In this document: positions 1 to 8,474 of the stretch, one piece after another
Layout of the letters: each line of letters begins with the position of its first letter
Position numbering within the stretch: the first letter of the stretch is position 1
Source: Caballeronia glebae
GTDB taxonomy: Bacteria; Pseudomonadota; Gammaproteobacteria; Burkholderiales; Burkholderiaceae
Assembly (NCBI RefSeq): GCF_001545035.1
Contig: NZ_FCOJ02000009.1
Coordinates: forward strand, 109,667-173,666
Direction: 5' to 3'
DNA: 64,000 nucleotides
Program-made: the position numbers and the translations under genes
Notes under the pieces: model-generated
What the model saw: only the letters and a program-made list of their open reading frames with translations
Told to the model about the DNA's origin: nothing
Databases searched by the model: none

Positions 1-30
1 CGCTGGCGTATTGCTCCAGCCAGGGCGGCG

Positions 31-216
31 TCATTGGCGCACCCCGCTTTGAGGTTGCACTCTGCCACCGATGATCAGGAAGACCTTCGTATCAACGTTG
101 CGGACCCACGGACGAACTTCACCCGCGTGCGTCGCGGTGCCGGCGATGTAACCAATCGCCGCTTCGAGGTTGGCGAATTGCTCTGGCGATGCGCCCAGCT
201 TCGCTGCTTCAAACAT
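31..216 (-). CDS. hypothetical protein, 61 aa
   Basis: No family recognised. This is a small soluble, Ala-rich protein beginning MFEAAKLGASPEQFANLEAA. I start it at the ATG at 216 because a GGAG ribosome site lies just upstream and a leader pseudoknot (243-274) ends 27 bases before this ATG, as it does for other genes here. The frame is open further upstream but has no ribosome site there. It is the last minus-strand gene at the left edge. Confidence 0.6.
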   Translation of the reverse strand: MFEAAKLGASPEQFANLEAAIGYIAGTATHAGEVRPWVRNVDTKVFLIIGGRVQPQSGVRQ

Positions 217-242
217 GAAAACACTCCACAGAAAGAACGCGG

Positions 243-274
243 AGCGACCCTCGCGGGTCGCTTGCCCGCAAGGG
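243..274 (-). promoter_or_regulatory. leader pseudoknot B1
   Basis: In the minus-strand transcript CCCUUGCGGG pairs with CCCGCGAGGG (10 bp), and the loop AGCGA is complementary to the UCGCU that follows directly. It lies 27 bases before the start at 216. First of 14 such leaders. Confidence 0.65.
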
Positions 275-308
275 TTGTAAGAAGAAATTAGACGGCGAGT
301 TGTGCCAC

Positions 309-695
309 TTACTCGATCAGCTTGACGCTTTGCCACCAGCGACCGCCCGAAGGCAGGTCTCTGACGAAAGCGAAGTTCTCCGCTTCGTCGCGCGTAAGCT
401 CGATCAGCCCGCCCTTCAAAATGGCCGCCTGGAGATAGACGACATTCGCGAGGGCGAGCGCGCCGTACTGTTCGGCGATGCCGGTCAGCGTTTCGACGGC
501 ATCCAGCAATTCCGCATTGAACTGCTTCGCGTCAGCAGCAAGGCGCAGCGACACGTCAGCGTCGGCGATCGCGGCCACCACCGCATCGCATTGGGCTTGC
601 GGGTCGTCAGGCCCATACTGCTCGGGCTTGATCCAGCTTCGGATCACCATGTCGTTCAGGACGTCGTCGACGAAATCGGTGCAGGAATAGGCCAT
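309..695 (-). CDS. hypothetical protein, 128 aa
   Basis: No family recognised. It is an acidic, probably soluble helical protein starting MAYSCTDFVDDVLNDMVIRS, with no membrane segment or obvious catalytic motif. A GGAG ribosome site sits about 8 bases upstream of the ATG at 695. It lies between two other small minus-strand genes downstream of the SbcC-like gene, so it may be co-transcribed with them. Confidence 0.7.
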   Translation of the reverse strand: MAYSCTDFVDDVLNDMVIRSWIKPEQYGPDDPQAQCDAVVAAIADADVSLRLAADAKQFNAELLDAVETLTGIAEQYGALALANVVYLQAAILKGGLIELTRDEAENFAFVRDLPSGGRWWQSVKLIE

Positions 696-734
696 GGAAG
701 GCTCCAGTCAGAAAGTGAGGAAAAGGAGCCGCCG

Positions 735-914
735 TCAGATGCGACGCAGACGGCCGGTATCGAACGCAGCCGCGCGACGCAAGTACGGCGGACGCGGCGG
801 CTGCGACTGAGCATTAGCCGGTGCAGCTTGCTCCGTAGGCGGCCGGTGAGGCACCGCATTCGAGTGAGACGGACTGCTGGCTGCCGCGAGCAGCAGCATG
901 AGAAGGTTTGCCAT
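735..914 (-). CDS. possible small protein, 59 aa
   Basis: A short frame beginning MANLLMLLLAAASS, so the first 13 residues look like a signal peptide or membrane anchor, followed by a Pro/Ala/Arg-rich tail. There is no clear Shine-Dalgarno site. The main support is position: leader pseudoknot B2 (960-992) precedes it, as such leaders precede real genes elsewhere. It could be a chance frame. Confidence 0.35.
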   Translation of the reverse strand: MANLLMLLLAAASSPSHSNAVPHRPPTEQAAPANAQSQPPRPPYLRRAAAFDTGRLRRI

Positions 915-959
915 AGGGATAGCGCCGCAAGGCGCGAGAGAAGGGTCGGAAAGACGAGA

Positions 960-992
960 AGCGCCCCTTGTGGGGGCTATTCCCCACAAGGG
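960..992 (-). promoter_or_regulatory. leader pseudoknot B2
   Basis: Stem CCCUUGUGGG/CCCACAAGGG is perfect over 10 bp. The loop AUAGCC can pair GCC with the GGC just downstream; its AUAGC is also complementary to GCUAU next to the start at 914. Confidence 0.55.
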
Positions 993-995
993 TTA

Positions 996-1021
996 ATAAA
1001 AAATCAGGCGGCAAGCGCCTG
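996..1021 (-). terminator. intrinsic terminator after SbcC-like gene
   Basis: CAGGCG-CUUGC-CGCCUG followed by AUUUUUUAUU in the minus transcript. It overlaps the stop codon of the SbcC-like gene. Confidence 0.6.
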
Positions 1022-3325
1022 TACGTCGATGACAGCGTCGGCCTCTGCCACAAGGTCGGGCGTCTGCGAGATGAAGAACTCCCGCTGATACCCGCCTTGG
1101 CGCAACACCTCGCGCTTCATTCGCATGAACTGCACTTTGCGCTCGGGATCGAGCGGGCCGTCTGACTCGTCGCTGAACAAGGTCTGATACGGCTGACCGG
1201 CGTTCTGCGCGAGATAGAGCGCGATGCCCCGCGTGAGGCACTCGTTGATCCAGACCTTCTGACCACCGGACATGACGGAGACCGACTTGCTGCTGTCGGA
1301 CTCGGCGTCGTGAACGAGGATCTCGAAGCCCTCGCGCAATTCACCGCTTGCGAGCGTGCGCTGCGTGCGGATCTCAACGGTGAAACGCATGCCGTAGCAC
1401 GCGAGCAATAGCTCGTTGACGGTGTGCGTCAGCGCTGGACCCGCGTCATCGATGGTCAACGCGATCACGCCGTCGTTGCCCAAGCCCTTAGCCAGCAGCT
1501 TCCAATGAGCAATTTCGTCGGAGAGGCGGTCGGCACGAGACTGCGTGGCCGAGAACTTCTCCAACTCCAGCGCCAGGGCTTCCGCTTCGGCCTGCAACAC
1601 ACTCTGCGCGCGGATCGATTGCTCGATTCGACCATCCAGTGCCGCGACGGTCTCCCGGTTCGCTGCGATGTCGCGGTCAAGCTTCGCAATGCCGGCTGTC
1701 ACATCGACGGCGGCCAGTCGCCCGACTTCCTCGGTAATGCGGGCAAGCTCCGCTTCCATACGCGTCTTTTCAGACTGGTACTTGGCGGTCCGTGCAGCAC
1801 TTTCCTCGGCGATCGAGCGCAACTCAGCTTGCGCGGCTTCAAGTCCCGATACGGCTGCGTCCAGCAAGGGGTTAGTGGCGGCAAGCTCTGCCGCGGCCTG
1901 CAAGGCACGGCGCAACTGCGCGGCCGCATCGGTGATGGCGAGCATCTCAACACGCTTCGCCGCCAACTCATCCGGCACGAGCGCCAAGGCTTCGGCCTGC
2001 GCTTTCTTCTCGCGATACTCCGCGCGAAGATTCGCCACCGAAACACGCTGCACCTCCGCTTGCTCTTTCGCTCGAAAGGCTTGCGCGAGCAGCGGGCATT
2101 GCGCATGCATCGAATGACCGACGCACGGCACTTGCTCCGCCACCGCAGCCTGCTTGTTCAACGTGTCGAAGTGCGCGGCTTTCGTCGTGCCTTGGTTCAT
2201 CAAGCTGGTAAGCGTCGCATCGAGCGTGGTCAACGTCGCGCGTTTAACCTCCAAATCGGCAATCTCGCGCTGCAGGGGAGCGAACCTCGCTTCCTCGCGC
2301 GCAATCGCCAACTCGGCCTCCTCGCGCTTCGCCGCCGCACCGAGGATCGCCTCGCGGCGAGCCAGCGTTGCTTGGTGCGTGGCCACGGTTCGACTCAGCA
2401 CCGAAACGCGCTGCTGACAGCGAACCGCGGCGGCTTGCTCGTCGTCGGCCGCGCTTTTCAGGGCACGCCCAAACTCGTCGCGGCGCACGCCCAGCTCTCG
2501 CAGGCGCGCTTCGGTCGTGGCCGATTCGCTCTGCTTGGCCGCAAGCGTCGCGCGCTCTTGAGTCAGCTTGCTCGCACGCTCAAGCGCGCCATCACGTTGC
2601 TCCCGAGCGGCACGCAGGGTGTTGCCCTGCGCGACGATCGACTGCTCAGCGTCGGCTTTACGTTGGCGCTTTCCGGCGAGCGCGCCAAGCTCAGACTGGA
2701 TGCCTTCAAGCGATTTGCCGAGCAGCTTCGCGACCTCGCCGGCTTTCGCCGACAGTGCCTTCAGGTGGTCGATGCCAAGCAGCTCAGCCAGCAGCGTCTT
2801 GATCTCGCCCGCGCCGTAGGACGCGAGCGGCCGCCGGTTCTGAGCCGAGAACACGCTCGTGAAAAACGTTTCCAACGAACCGTTGATCGCCTCGACACAG
2901 CGGTTATACGACTCCGCCTTGCCGTCCGACACCGTTCCGTCAGGCAGAGACACCGGGCGCCACGTACCGTCGACGCCGTGATAGGCAAGGTAGTACTCCG
3001 CCTTGCCTGTCTTGCCGGGCTTGCGAAACGTGAACGACGATCGATAGCGAATGCCATCGTGCTCCCATTCGAGTTCCTTCAACGCGCTGGTGCCACAGAT
3101 GTGATCCCAGTACGAGAAGGCGTCGACCGACAGCTTCGACGCTCGCGACGGCATGATCGGATACGGGTGCAAGTTGTCCATGATCGTTGTCTTGCCCGCC
3201 CCGTTAGGGCCGGTCAAGGCGATCAGGCCATCGGGCAACGTCTCCAGATCCAGCGTTACGCTTTCGCGTTTCATGCCATCGCGCACGCCAACGAAGCCTT
3301 CCAGAGTCAGTTTCAGAGGCCGCAT
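1004..3325 (-). CDS. sbcC: SbcC/Rad50-like nuclease ATPase
   Basis: An SMC-type ATPase of 773 residues, the expected partner of the SbcD-like nuclease at 4079-5479, for processing DNA ends or hairpins in the cytoplasm. Walker A GPNGAGKTT is at 39-47; the signature MSGGQ is at about 685-689 and Walker B TLFSDESDGPLD at about 715-726, separated by a long Ala/Glu/Gln-rich coiled coil. The apex has C-V-G-H-(x)5-C-P rather than a plain CxxC zinc hook. It is shorter than chromosomal SbcC (about 1050 aa), as in phage and plasmid versions. Its start overlaps the 3' end of the gene at 3313-3852 by 13 bases, which suggests translational coupling. Confidence 0.9.
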   Translation of the reverse strand: MRPLKLTLEGFVGVRDGMKRESVTLDLETLPDGLIALTGPNGAGKTTIMDNLHPYPIMPSRASKLSVDAFSYWDHICGTSALKELEWEHDGIRYRSSFTFRKPGKTGKAEYYLAYHGVDGTWRPVSLPDGTVSDGKAESYNRCVEAINGSLETFFTSVFSAQNRRPLASYGAGEIKTLLAELLGIDHLKALSAKAGEVAKLLGKSLEGIQSELGALAGKRQRKADAEQSIVAQGNTLRAAREQRDGALERASKLTQERATLAAKQSESATTEARLRELGVRRDEFGRALKSAADDEQAAAVRCQQRVSVLSRTVATHQATLARREAILGAAAKREEAELAIAREEARFAPLQREIADLEVKRATLTTLDATLTSLMNQGTTKAAHFDTLNKQAAVAEQVPCVGHSMHAQCPLLAQAFRAKEQAEVQRVSVANLRAEYREKKAQAEALALVPDELAAKRVEMLAITDAAAQLRRALQAAAELAATNPLLDAAVSGLEAAQAELRSIAEESAARTAKYQSEKTRMEAELARITEEVGRLAAVDVTAGIAKLDRDIAANRETVAALDGRIEQSIRAQSVLQAEAEALALELEKFSATQSRADRLSDEIAHWKLLAKGLGNDGVIALTIDDAGPALTHTVNELLLACYGMRFTVEIRTQRTLASGELREGFEILVHDAESDSSKSVSVMSGGQKVWINECLTRGIALYLAQNAGQPYQTLFSDESDGPLDPERKVQFMRMKREVLRQGGYQREFFISQTPDLVAEADAVIDVQALAA

Positions 3326-3852
3326 GACAGGTCCTCCGATACACTCATCGAGGCGGACAGCGTTGCCATCTGCGAGTAGAACGCGTCGTCGTCCTCGTTG
3401 GGAAACGGCTCGTTCAGGTCGGCAGATGCAATGGCACGGGACGGTGCCTGAAGCGTGCCATCGAGCGCCGCCGCCACCTGATCGTAGACTCTGCTGAACT
3501 CGCGACGCGCGTTCGTCAGAAGCTCCGACAAGCCGCTATACCCGGTGAGGCTACGGATCTCCGCAGCAGACCACTGACTTGCATACCCTTCCTGATACGA
3601 CCAGAGAAGGTGCTGCATTTCGACCGTGGGCGTGACTGCAACTTCGCACGCGCCGGGCGTCGTGGCGACCAGCAACAGCGTCTGACCGGACTGCGCCAGT
3701 ACCGCGCCGCGGTGTTGACCGAACGGCTGATGCTGAATCGCAGCGGTAAAGCCGGCCAAATCGACCAACGACTTTTGAAGATCACGCGATGAGCAGTCGC
3801 CCAACGCAAAGGTGCGAACCCAGTTCGGGCCAGCGGGATAAAGACCAAACAT
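3313..3852 (-). CDS. hypothetical protein, 179 aa
   Basis: No family recognised. The protein (MFGLYPAGPNWVRTFALGD...) is soluble, with an acidic Ser-rich C-terminus. Its end overlaps the start of the SbcC-like gene, and the SbcD-like gene lies just upstream, so a role with the SbcCD pair is likely but unproven. The leader region 3853-4000 carries both recurrent motifs, A1 (3955-3980) and B3 (3877-3911). Confidence 0.75.
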   Translation of the reverse strand: MFGLYPAGPNWVRTFALGDCSSRDLQKSLVDLAGFTAAIQHQPFGQHRGAVLAQSGQTLLLVATTPGACEVAVTPTVEMQHLLWSYQEGYASQWSAAEIRSLTGYSGLSELLTNARREFSRVYDQVAAALDGTLQAPSRAIASADLNEPFPNEDDDAFYSQMATLSASMSVSEDLSCGL

Positions 3853-3876
3853 GATGCACTCCGTTATGGTGGGCGG

Positions 3877-3911
3877 AATGCGGCCCCGGTAGGGATCGCT
3901 CCCCGCCAGGG
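3877..3911 (-). promoter_or_regulatory. leader pseudoknot B3
   Basis: CCCUGGCGGGG pairs with CCCUACCGGGG with one mismatch; loop AGCGAU offers GCG to the CGC downstream. It ends about 25 bases before the start at 3852. Confidence 0.55.
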
Positions 3912-3954
3912 TGAAAGAAAAGATGAACTGCTAGAGAAAGGTCCTGCCACTACT

Positions 3955-3980
3955 AGTCGATGCGTCAAAGACGCTGTGAA
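3955..3980 (-). promoter_or_regulatory. leader motif A1
   Basis: Transcript reads UUUCACA-GCGUC-UUU-GACGC-AUCGACU: a 5 bp stem followed by AUCGAC. It lies upstream of B3 in the leader of the gene at 3313-3852. Confidence 0.6.
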
Positions 3981-4078
3981 ACCTCTGTTTCGATAGCGAC
4001 GATCAAAATCGGCTATCGGAACACGGCTTGGGTGTTCAGGCGAAGGAGCCATACTGGCCTCCTCGCATGAGCGGCTAC

Positions 4079-5479
4079 TTACGCCGCGAACAAATCATCG
4101 TTGAGCCACGAAAGCTGACTTGCCGAAGCCGACTCGACGATTTCCACCGTCGCATCGGGCATGGGCATGGGCAGTGCATCGTCGCCAACATCGCTATGCG
4201 GAGCTACGTGGGCCGTCAGCGGCGCAGACTCGGATATGCTCGACAATGCGTCAGCGTCGGTCAGTCGAGCCAGCACGCCAGCAGCGATTGCGTCCGCGTC
4301 CCCCGTTTCCAGCAACTGCAGCCGGTCAAGCAAGGGCGCCGGATCGACATCAGCGTGTTCGCACCAGCGCTCGAGCTTCCGATCAATTGACGTTTCGAGG
4401 CTGATGCCTTGGGCGCGTGACCGGACGACGGGAAGAATGCGAGCTTCGACCTTCAGCTCGGCCGCGTTGCCGAACAGCGCCGCGATCGCGTCGCGGTCCA
4501 CTGACTGTTTGTGCTCTTCGTCAACCTGCCAACGAATTCGCACGAACTTGTCGGTCGCATCGAGCGCGATTGCCGTCAGGCGTTCCATGTCGGGCGGTCC
4601 GTCAAAGTCGACGCAGATCGTCTGCCGAGACGGCGTCACGACCAGATCAGCTTGCGCGCTTCCCACCTCGACATTCCACATGAGGAAGCCCTTGTCGCCT
4701 TCCTCGCCGTAGTGGAATCGCCCGATCGAACCGGGATACGCCACAACGCGCCCCGCTCGCTCCCACTGCTGTGCTTTATGGATGTGCCCAAGCATGAATG
4801 CATCGCATTCGGCCTCGATTAGACTGCCAAGCGAAAACTCATGATCGAACCCCGCCATCGTCACGCCGTGCTCGGTCGTACAACCGTTGACCGTGCCGTG
4901 TGAAACCCCGACAGTCCGGATGCCTGCGGCACGAAGCTGCTGATTGACGCGCCCGGCAGCGACCAGATAGTCACCTAGGACGGCTTCAAGACCCGTCCCG
5001 GTTTCCTTGGCACCGACAGCAGCCGCCAGTTGCCCCTTGTTCACCGTGGGCAAGCAGGTGAACACGACATCAGCGCCGATTGCGAGCACCTCGCGCAGCT
5101 CGTCGTCCGAGAAAACCGGGCCGTCCGAGGGATAGAACCGCCCCTCGTGGAGGCTTACCTGCTGCACGCGTTCCGCCACGTAGATCTGATGCGTCGTTGC
5201 CATCAGTTCGAAGTTGCGCAGCGTGCCCGGCGGCTCGTGTGAGAACGTGCCCTGCAGCATCAGGACCGGCATGCTGCCGCTCAGCCCATTGATGCGCCGC
5301 GCAAGGCGGTTCAACGACGGCGCGTGTGCATCAAGCCGATGGTCCGTCGCGTCGCCCGAGATCACCGCAACATCGGCGTGTGCGAGAACCGCGTGCTCGG
5401 CGGCAAAGCCAAAGCATCGGTCCGACTCTTCAAGATTTCCCGGCGCGTAGTGCAGGTCAGAAAAATGTGCGATCTTCAA
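4079..5479 (-). CDS. sbcD: SbcD-like metallophosphoesterase nuclease
   Basis: A DNA nuclease subunit, partner of the SbcC-like ATPase. I place the start at a TTG (5479) because AGGAGG lies 4 bases upstream and the conserved N-terminus KIAHFSDLH begins right there; longer ATG starts would add about 48 unconserved residues. Metal-binding motifs: DLH at 8-10, GD at 42-43, a GTFSHE motif in place of the usual GNHD, and GHIH further on. The GTxSH form is, as I recall, seen in some phage-type SbcD proteins, so I do not read it as loss of function. Length 466 aa fits the family. Confidence 0.88.
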   Translation of the reverse strand: MKIAHFSDLHYAPGNLEESDRCFGFAAEHAVLAHADVAVISGDATDHRLDAHAPSLNRLARRINGLSGSMPVLMLQGTFSHEPPGTLRNFELMATTHQIYVAERVQQVSLHEGRFYPSDGPVFSDDELREVLAIGADVVFTCLPTVNKGQLAAAVGAKETGTGLEAVLGDYLVAAGRVNQQLRAAGIRTVGVSHGTVNGCTTEHGVTMAGFDHEFSLGSLIEAECDAFMLGHIHKAQQWERAGRVVAYPGSIGRFHYGEEGDKGFLMWNVEVGSAQADLVVTPSRQTICVDFDGPPDMERLTAIALDATDKFVRIRWQVDEEHKQSVDRDAIAALFGNAAELKVEARILPVVRSRAQGISLETSIDRKLERWCEHADVDPAPLLDRLQLLETGDADAIAAGVLARLTDADALSSISESAPLTAHVAPHSDVGDDALPMPMPDATVEIVESASASQLSWLNDDLFAA

Positions 5480-5495
5480 ATCGCCTCCTATAAAG

Positions 5496-5518
5496 AAAAA
5501 GGCCACCCGAAGGTAGCC
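5496..5518 (-). terminator. intrinsic terminator before sbcD
   Basis: GGCUACC-UUCG-GGUGGCC followed by UUUUUCUUU, just 17 bases before the sbcD start. An A-like motif (5526-5550) precedes it, so it may act as an attenuator. Confidence 0.7.
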
Positions 5519-5525
5519 AGTATTT

Positions 5526-5550
5526 GCCGATGCGCCGCTCGGGCGCGCTA
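5526..5550 (-). promoter_or_regulatory. A-like leader motif (variant)
   Basis: GCGC-GCCCGAGCG-GCGC-AUCGGC, close to the A consensus but ending AUCGGC. It directly precedes a terminator, like the other A motifs. Confidence 0.35.
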
Positions 5551-6042
5551 AGAAAGGGATCGCGTTGACAGCGTGTCGCGGACTTTCATCAGTGCCTTGC
5601 CCAAAAGGTTCTGGCCACGCCACTTCGACTTGTCCGTGATGTCTGGATGATGCTCACCAAGACCCACGCCCCATATCGTGTCGTAAGGACTTGCTTCGAC
5701 CAGTTCGGTTGGAGCAGTCGCAAGCAACAGCGTTCGCAGACCCGGATGCTGCGCGAACTTCTCACGGCATCCGACGTACACGATCGACTCGCGCTTGGCC
5801 TTCCATGTTTCGAGATCGAAACCTTTAACCTTGCGCCCGAGGGCTTTTTGTTCCTTGGGCAGATGCGTGGCGAGCACAGCCTGAGCGATGTCTTCGTCGC
5901 CGAACAGCTTGGCTTTCGAAAACATCATGAACTGTTCAACACTGACGAAATCGACGTCGTGATACGAAAAGCGGCACGGATGCCAGTTGCTAAATGCGTC
6001 CTCCGCGCCGAAGAACAGCGTGAAGTTGCCGACTCTACGCAT
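5548..6042 (-). CDS. NADAR-domain (YbiA-like) protein
   Basis: A 164-residue NADAR family protein. Characteristic segments are FSNWHPCRF (about 17-25), SVEQFMMFSKA (34-44), IVYVGCREKF (about 105-114) and a C-terminal WGVGLG. Known members are N-glycosidases acting on riboflavin intermediates or on ADP-ribosylated substrates, and several sit in NAD/ADP-ribose conflict systems. The start at 6042 has an AAGGAG site. It is between the SbcD-like gene and a metal-binding protein gene; a defence or counter-defence role is an inference. Confidence 0.85.
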   Translation of the reverse strand: MRRVGNFTLFFGAEDAFSNWHPCRFSYHDVDFVSVEQFMMFSKAKLFGDEDIAQAVLATHLPKEQKALGRKVKGFDLETWKAKRESIVYVGCREKFAQHPGLRTLLLATAPTELVEASPYDTIWGVGLGEHHPDITDKSKWRGQNLLGKALMKVRDTLSTRSLS

Positions 6043-6179
6043 TGGAATCTCCTTCGCGCGAACAAGTAGATGGGCCGCCGAAGCGGACGAATTCGATGCG
6101 CACGTGTGAGCGCGGTCGAAAGCATTTGAGCAAGCGGTTCTTGCTGAAATGCTCTCATGCGCGAGCGTAGAAGAAAGGA

Positions 6180-6208
6180 TGCCAGCCCCCGAAGGGGACT
6201 GGCCAAGG
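6180..6208 (-). promoter_or_regulatory. leader hairpin B4 (variant)
   Basis: GCCAGUCCCC-UUCG-GGGGCUGGC directly after the stop of the gene at 6209. Only the second helix of the B pattern is clear. The next start is at 6042, so the spacing is unusual and terminator function is possible. Confidence 0.4.
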
Positions 6209-7534
6209 TTAGACGTAGGCAGCTTGTGCAATTGCGTCCTGAATTTCGACGTCGAGCGAGGCGGGATCGTCGAGCGCGTTCTTGAGACGCGCATTCATCG
6301 CATCGACATCAGCGATGCGTTCGATCCAGCCGCGACCGTACGTCTGGTGCGCGTACTTGCGGAAGCCGTTCTGTCGCTCCGGCTGACTTAGGCCCAGACG
6401 ATGCAGCAGGTCCGACATGCGGTGACGCTTATCTTCCAGCGTCTCGTCGGGATCCGGCGAGTCGTCGTCATGACCATCGGCGCCGTCGATGCCCGATGAT
6501 GCGCCATCGCCTGTCAGTGCGTCCTCGGCCTGCTGCTCTGGCTGAAGGAGCGGATCACCGATCGACTGTACTGTTCCGTCCGACTCCAGCAGCGCCACTG
6601 CACGACTGGCAGCATCGAGCGCCGGTTGAGCCTCCTCCGCGCCATCCAGCAGGGCGCCTAGGTCGATGTCGGCATCGAGCACCGTCAACATCTGCTTCTG
6701 ACGCACGGCCTGGCCGTTATCGTCAATCCGCGTAATGTCGAACTCTTTCTTCGAGAGCCAGAAGCGCGTGCCGGTGAGCCTGCCGCGCGCCAATGCCACG
6801 GTCTGCATCGCCGAATACGCCTTCTGCAGCACGTAGATCGAGTTGGTCGGCAGCTCGATCAGCCCAAGCCCCTTCACGTCGGGAACCGCAAACAAGAAGT
6901 TTGCGGTTAGGTTGCACTTCCGGTCCTGATACTGCGGACAGACGTGAGGATCACAGACGCCATCGGGAATGTCGTCGTCTTGCCGGTGAACGACCAGCCG
7001 CCCACCGAAGGATCGACGGGCCCGCTGTGCACGTGCGTTACGCTCGACCGGCGCGTACGTCTTGCAATAGCGCTTGCCGTCGCGGTCGTACTCCGAGAAG
7101 TACTGTCGCCCGGTTGTCGTGTACGCGGCCATCTGATTGGGCACATTGCGCAGCCAGTCGTCGAACGCAAACATGATCGGGAAGCGGTATAGCCGCAACC
7201 CGTGACCGCGATCTTCGCCATACAGCCGCAGGATCTCGTCAGCCGTGTCCGGATTCGAGAAATCCGAGCGTCTGCAGACGAAGTAGTCGACGTTGCGCGG
7301 AATGAGCGCGTTGCGCAGCTTCAGCGACGTTTCGAGCACCTTGCCGATGGCTTCGAACGACTCACCCGCGGCCACCATGTCGCTATAGAGCTTGACCGCT
7401 TTTTCGTTGGCTTGATGCGCCCGCGTAAGCACTTTGATACCGGGTCGAATCTTGCCGATCGTGGGCGGGCGGATAGCTCGTTCTTCAACGAGGCTGCGCG
7501 GCGCGTGATCGAACATCTGAACTACTGCATTCAT
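6209..7534 (-). CDS. putative metal-binding protein, gp3/RDF-like
   Basis: A 441-residue protein with an N-terminal GKIRPGIK element, a Cys/His cluster (CDPHVCPQYQDRKC around 194-207) and then a segment ending ELPTNSIYVLQKA. This order resembles the phage gp3-like group often annotated as recombination directionality factor-like or 'hydrolase or metal-binding' proteins; I assign it with moderate confidence only. The C-terminal third is acidic and variable. Its ATG overlaps the stop of the gene at 7531-7800 (ATGA), so the two are translationally coupled. Confidence 0.6.
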   Translation of the reverse strand: MNAVVQMFDHAPRSLVEERAIRPPTIGKIRPGIKVLTRAHQANEKAVKLYSDMVAAGESFEAIGKVLETSLKLRNALIPRNVDYFVCRRSDFSNPDTADEILRLYGEDRGHGLRLYRFPIMFAFDDWLRNVPNQMAAYTTTGRQYFSEYDRDGKRYCKTYAPVERNARAQRARRSFGGRLVVHRQDDDIPDGVCDPHVCPQYQDRKCNLTANFLFAVPDVKGLGLIELPTNSIYVLQKAYSAMQTVALARGRLTGTRFWLSKKEFDITRIDDNGQAVRQKQMLTVLDADIDLGALLDGAEEAQPALDAASRAVALLESDGTVQSIGDPLLQPEQQAEDALTGDGASSGIDGADGHDDDSPDPDETLEDKRHRMSDLLHRLGLSQPERQNGFRKYAHQTYGRGWIERIADVDAMNARLKNALDDPASLDVEIQDAIAQAAYV

Positions 7535-7800
7535 GATGGTTTCCTTGCGAGAAAGAAGATGGCGTTGGTCCGCAGCGTTTCAGCCTGAGATTGCATCTCT
7601 CGGGCCGCCGCACTGCCGCGACGTTCGGTGACATGGGAAATGAAGACAGAGCGCTCCGCGTCGCTGAACATCGCGACTCGAGCGACTTCGCACCGCTCAC
7701 GCCAAACGGGGGACGCGGTGTCCGCCTGCTCGCGCTCGGTATTGATTTGATGCGTGATGGCCTCGGCGATACGCTGATTGAGGCGGTCGGGCAAAAGCAT
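7531..7800 (-). CDS. hypothetical protein, DUF7696-like
   Basis: An 89-residue, Arg/Glu-rich protein with the pattern RERCEVARVAMFSDAERS then FISHVTERRG, which resembles the small DUF7696-type plasmid proteins; the label is tentative. GGAGG lies 7 bases before the ATG at 7800. It is coupled by a 4-base overlap to the metal-binding gene. A strong terminator (7850-7882) lies only 50 bases upstream of its start, so expression may depend on read-through. Confidence 0.65.
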   Translation of the reverse strand: MLLPDRLNQRIAEAITHQINTEREQADTASPVWRERCEVARVAMFSDAERSVFISHVTERRGSAAAREMQSQAETLRTNAIFFLARKPS

Positions 7801-7849
7801 GGAACAGCACCTCCGTTGAGAAAATGTCCGGCCGCAGGAAGCGACAGAC

Positions 7850-7882
7850 GAAAAAAAAGCCCGCTCCGGTCAGGGAGCGAGC
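7850..7882 (-). terminator. intrinsic terminator upstream of 7531-7800
   Basis: GCUCGCUCC-CUGACC-GGAGCGGGC followed by eight U's in the minus transcript, inside the leader of the gene at 7800. Confidence 0.75.
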
Positions 7883-8281
7883 TTCTTGAAATCGATAGAG
7901 AGACCTACGCGCCACGTCCCTTCCGGGGACGTGGCGTGCAGGGAGCGGCCGGACAAAGCCGGTGTCGCTCGGTCAGAGAACGTAAAGTCGTTCTCGCGCA
8001 GCATGGTCACGCCGCGCAACAGCCCTTTTCGGAATTACTTCCGCCGCAGGAATCACGGATCAGCCAACTTCGATCGTTCTACCCAGATCAGGCTCTGGAG
8101 AGAGAACACCCGAAAACCCGGGTTCGAACGATGTACCGGCGCAAATGAATGCAGCACGGGTACGAGTATCACGGCTGAAATTGGGGAGTGTGTAGCGAGC
8201 ACACTCAGCACAAGGAAGATTTCCACACCGGTAGCTATCCGGTCGGCGCATGCCAACGCACGAGGCGGGCACGACTTGCAG

Positions 8282-8309
8282 AAAAAAGATGGACTCCGGG
8301 CTTGGAGTC
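8282..8309 (-). terminator. terminator directly after motif A2
   Basis: GACUCC-AAGCCC-GGAGUC then CAUCUUUUUU, starting 3 bases after the A2 motif; an attenuator-like arrangement. Confidence 0.65.
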
Positions 8310-8311
8310 GA

Positions 8312-8339
8312 GGTCGATGCGTCGGTGACGCGGGGAATG
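8312..8339 (-). promoter_or_regulatory. leader motif A2
   Basis: CAUUCCCC-GCGUC-ACC-GACGC-AUCGACC in the minus transcript. A -10-like GATACT lies about 12 bases upstream, suggesting that the motif is at the 5' end of the RNA. Confidence 0.6.
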
Positions 8340-8474
8340 GAGTTGAGTATCCGCGTTAAAGGCGGGCGCGTGCGCTCGAAAGCTAACGAAATTCATATAG
8401 CTTTCGCCCGATCGACTCTTGTCTAATCAATGAAAATTCTATGTGAGAGAGAACACAGACATACCGAAAACCCC

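Larger units (their letters stand above)
7801..8474. other. gene-free leader/promoter region
   Basis: Between the divergent genes at 7800 and 8475 I find no convincing gene. On the minus strand it holds motif A2 (8312-8339), an adjacent terminator (8282-8309), an 11 bp hairpin at 7910-7937 and a second terminator (7850-7882). An AT-rich CATATAGCT near 8393 could be the -10 region for the plus operon. Confidence 0.5.

Noticed and set aside
1424..3379. Long plus-strand frame opposite sbcC (651 codons)
   Set aside because: An antisense shadow of high-GC coding DNA; the minus strand encodes a full SbcC-like ATPase with all motifs.
8119..8140. GGTTCGAA resembling a tRNA T-loop
   Set aside because: Flanking bases do not form the T stem or an acceptor stem, and no anticodon arm is present.
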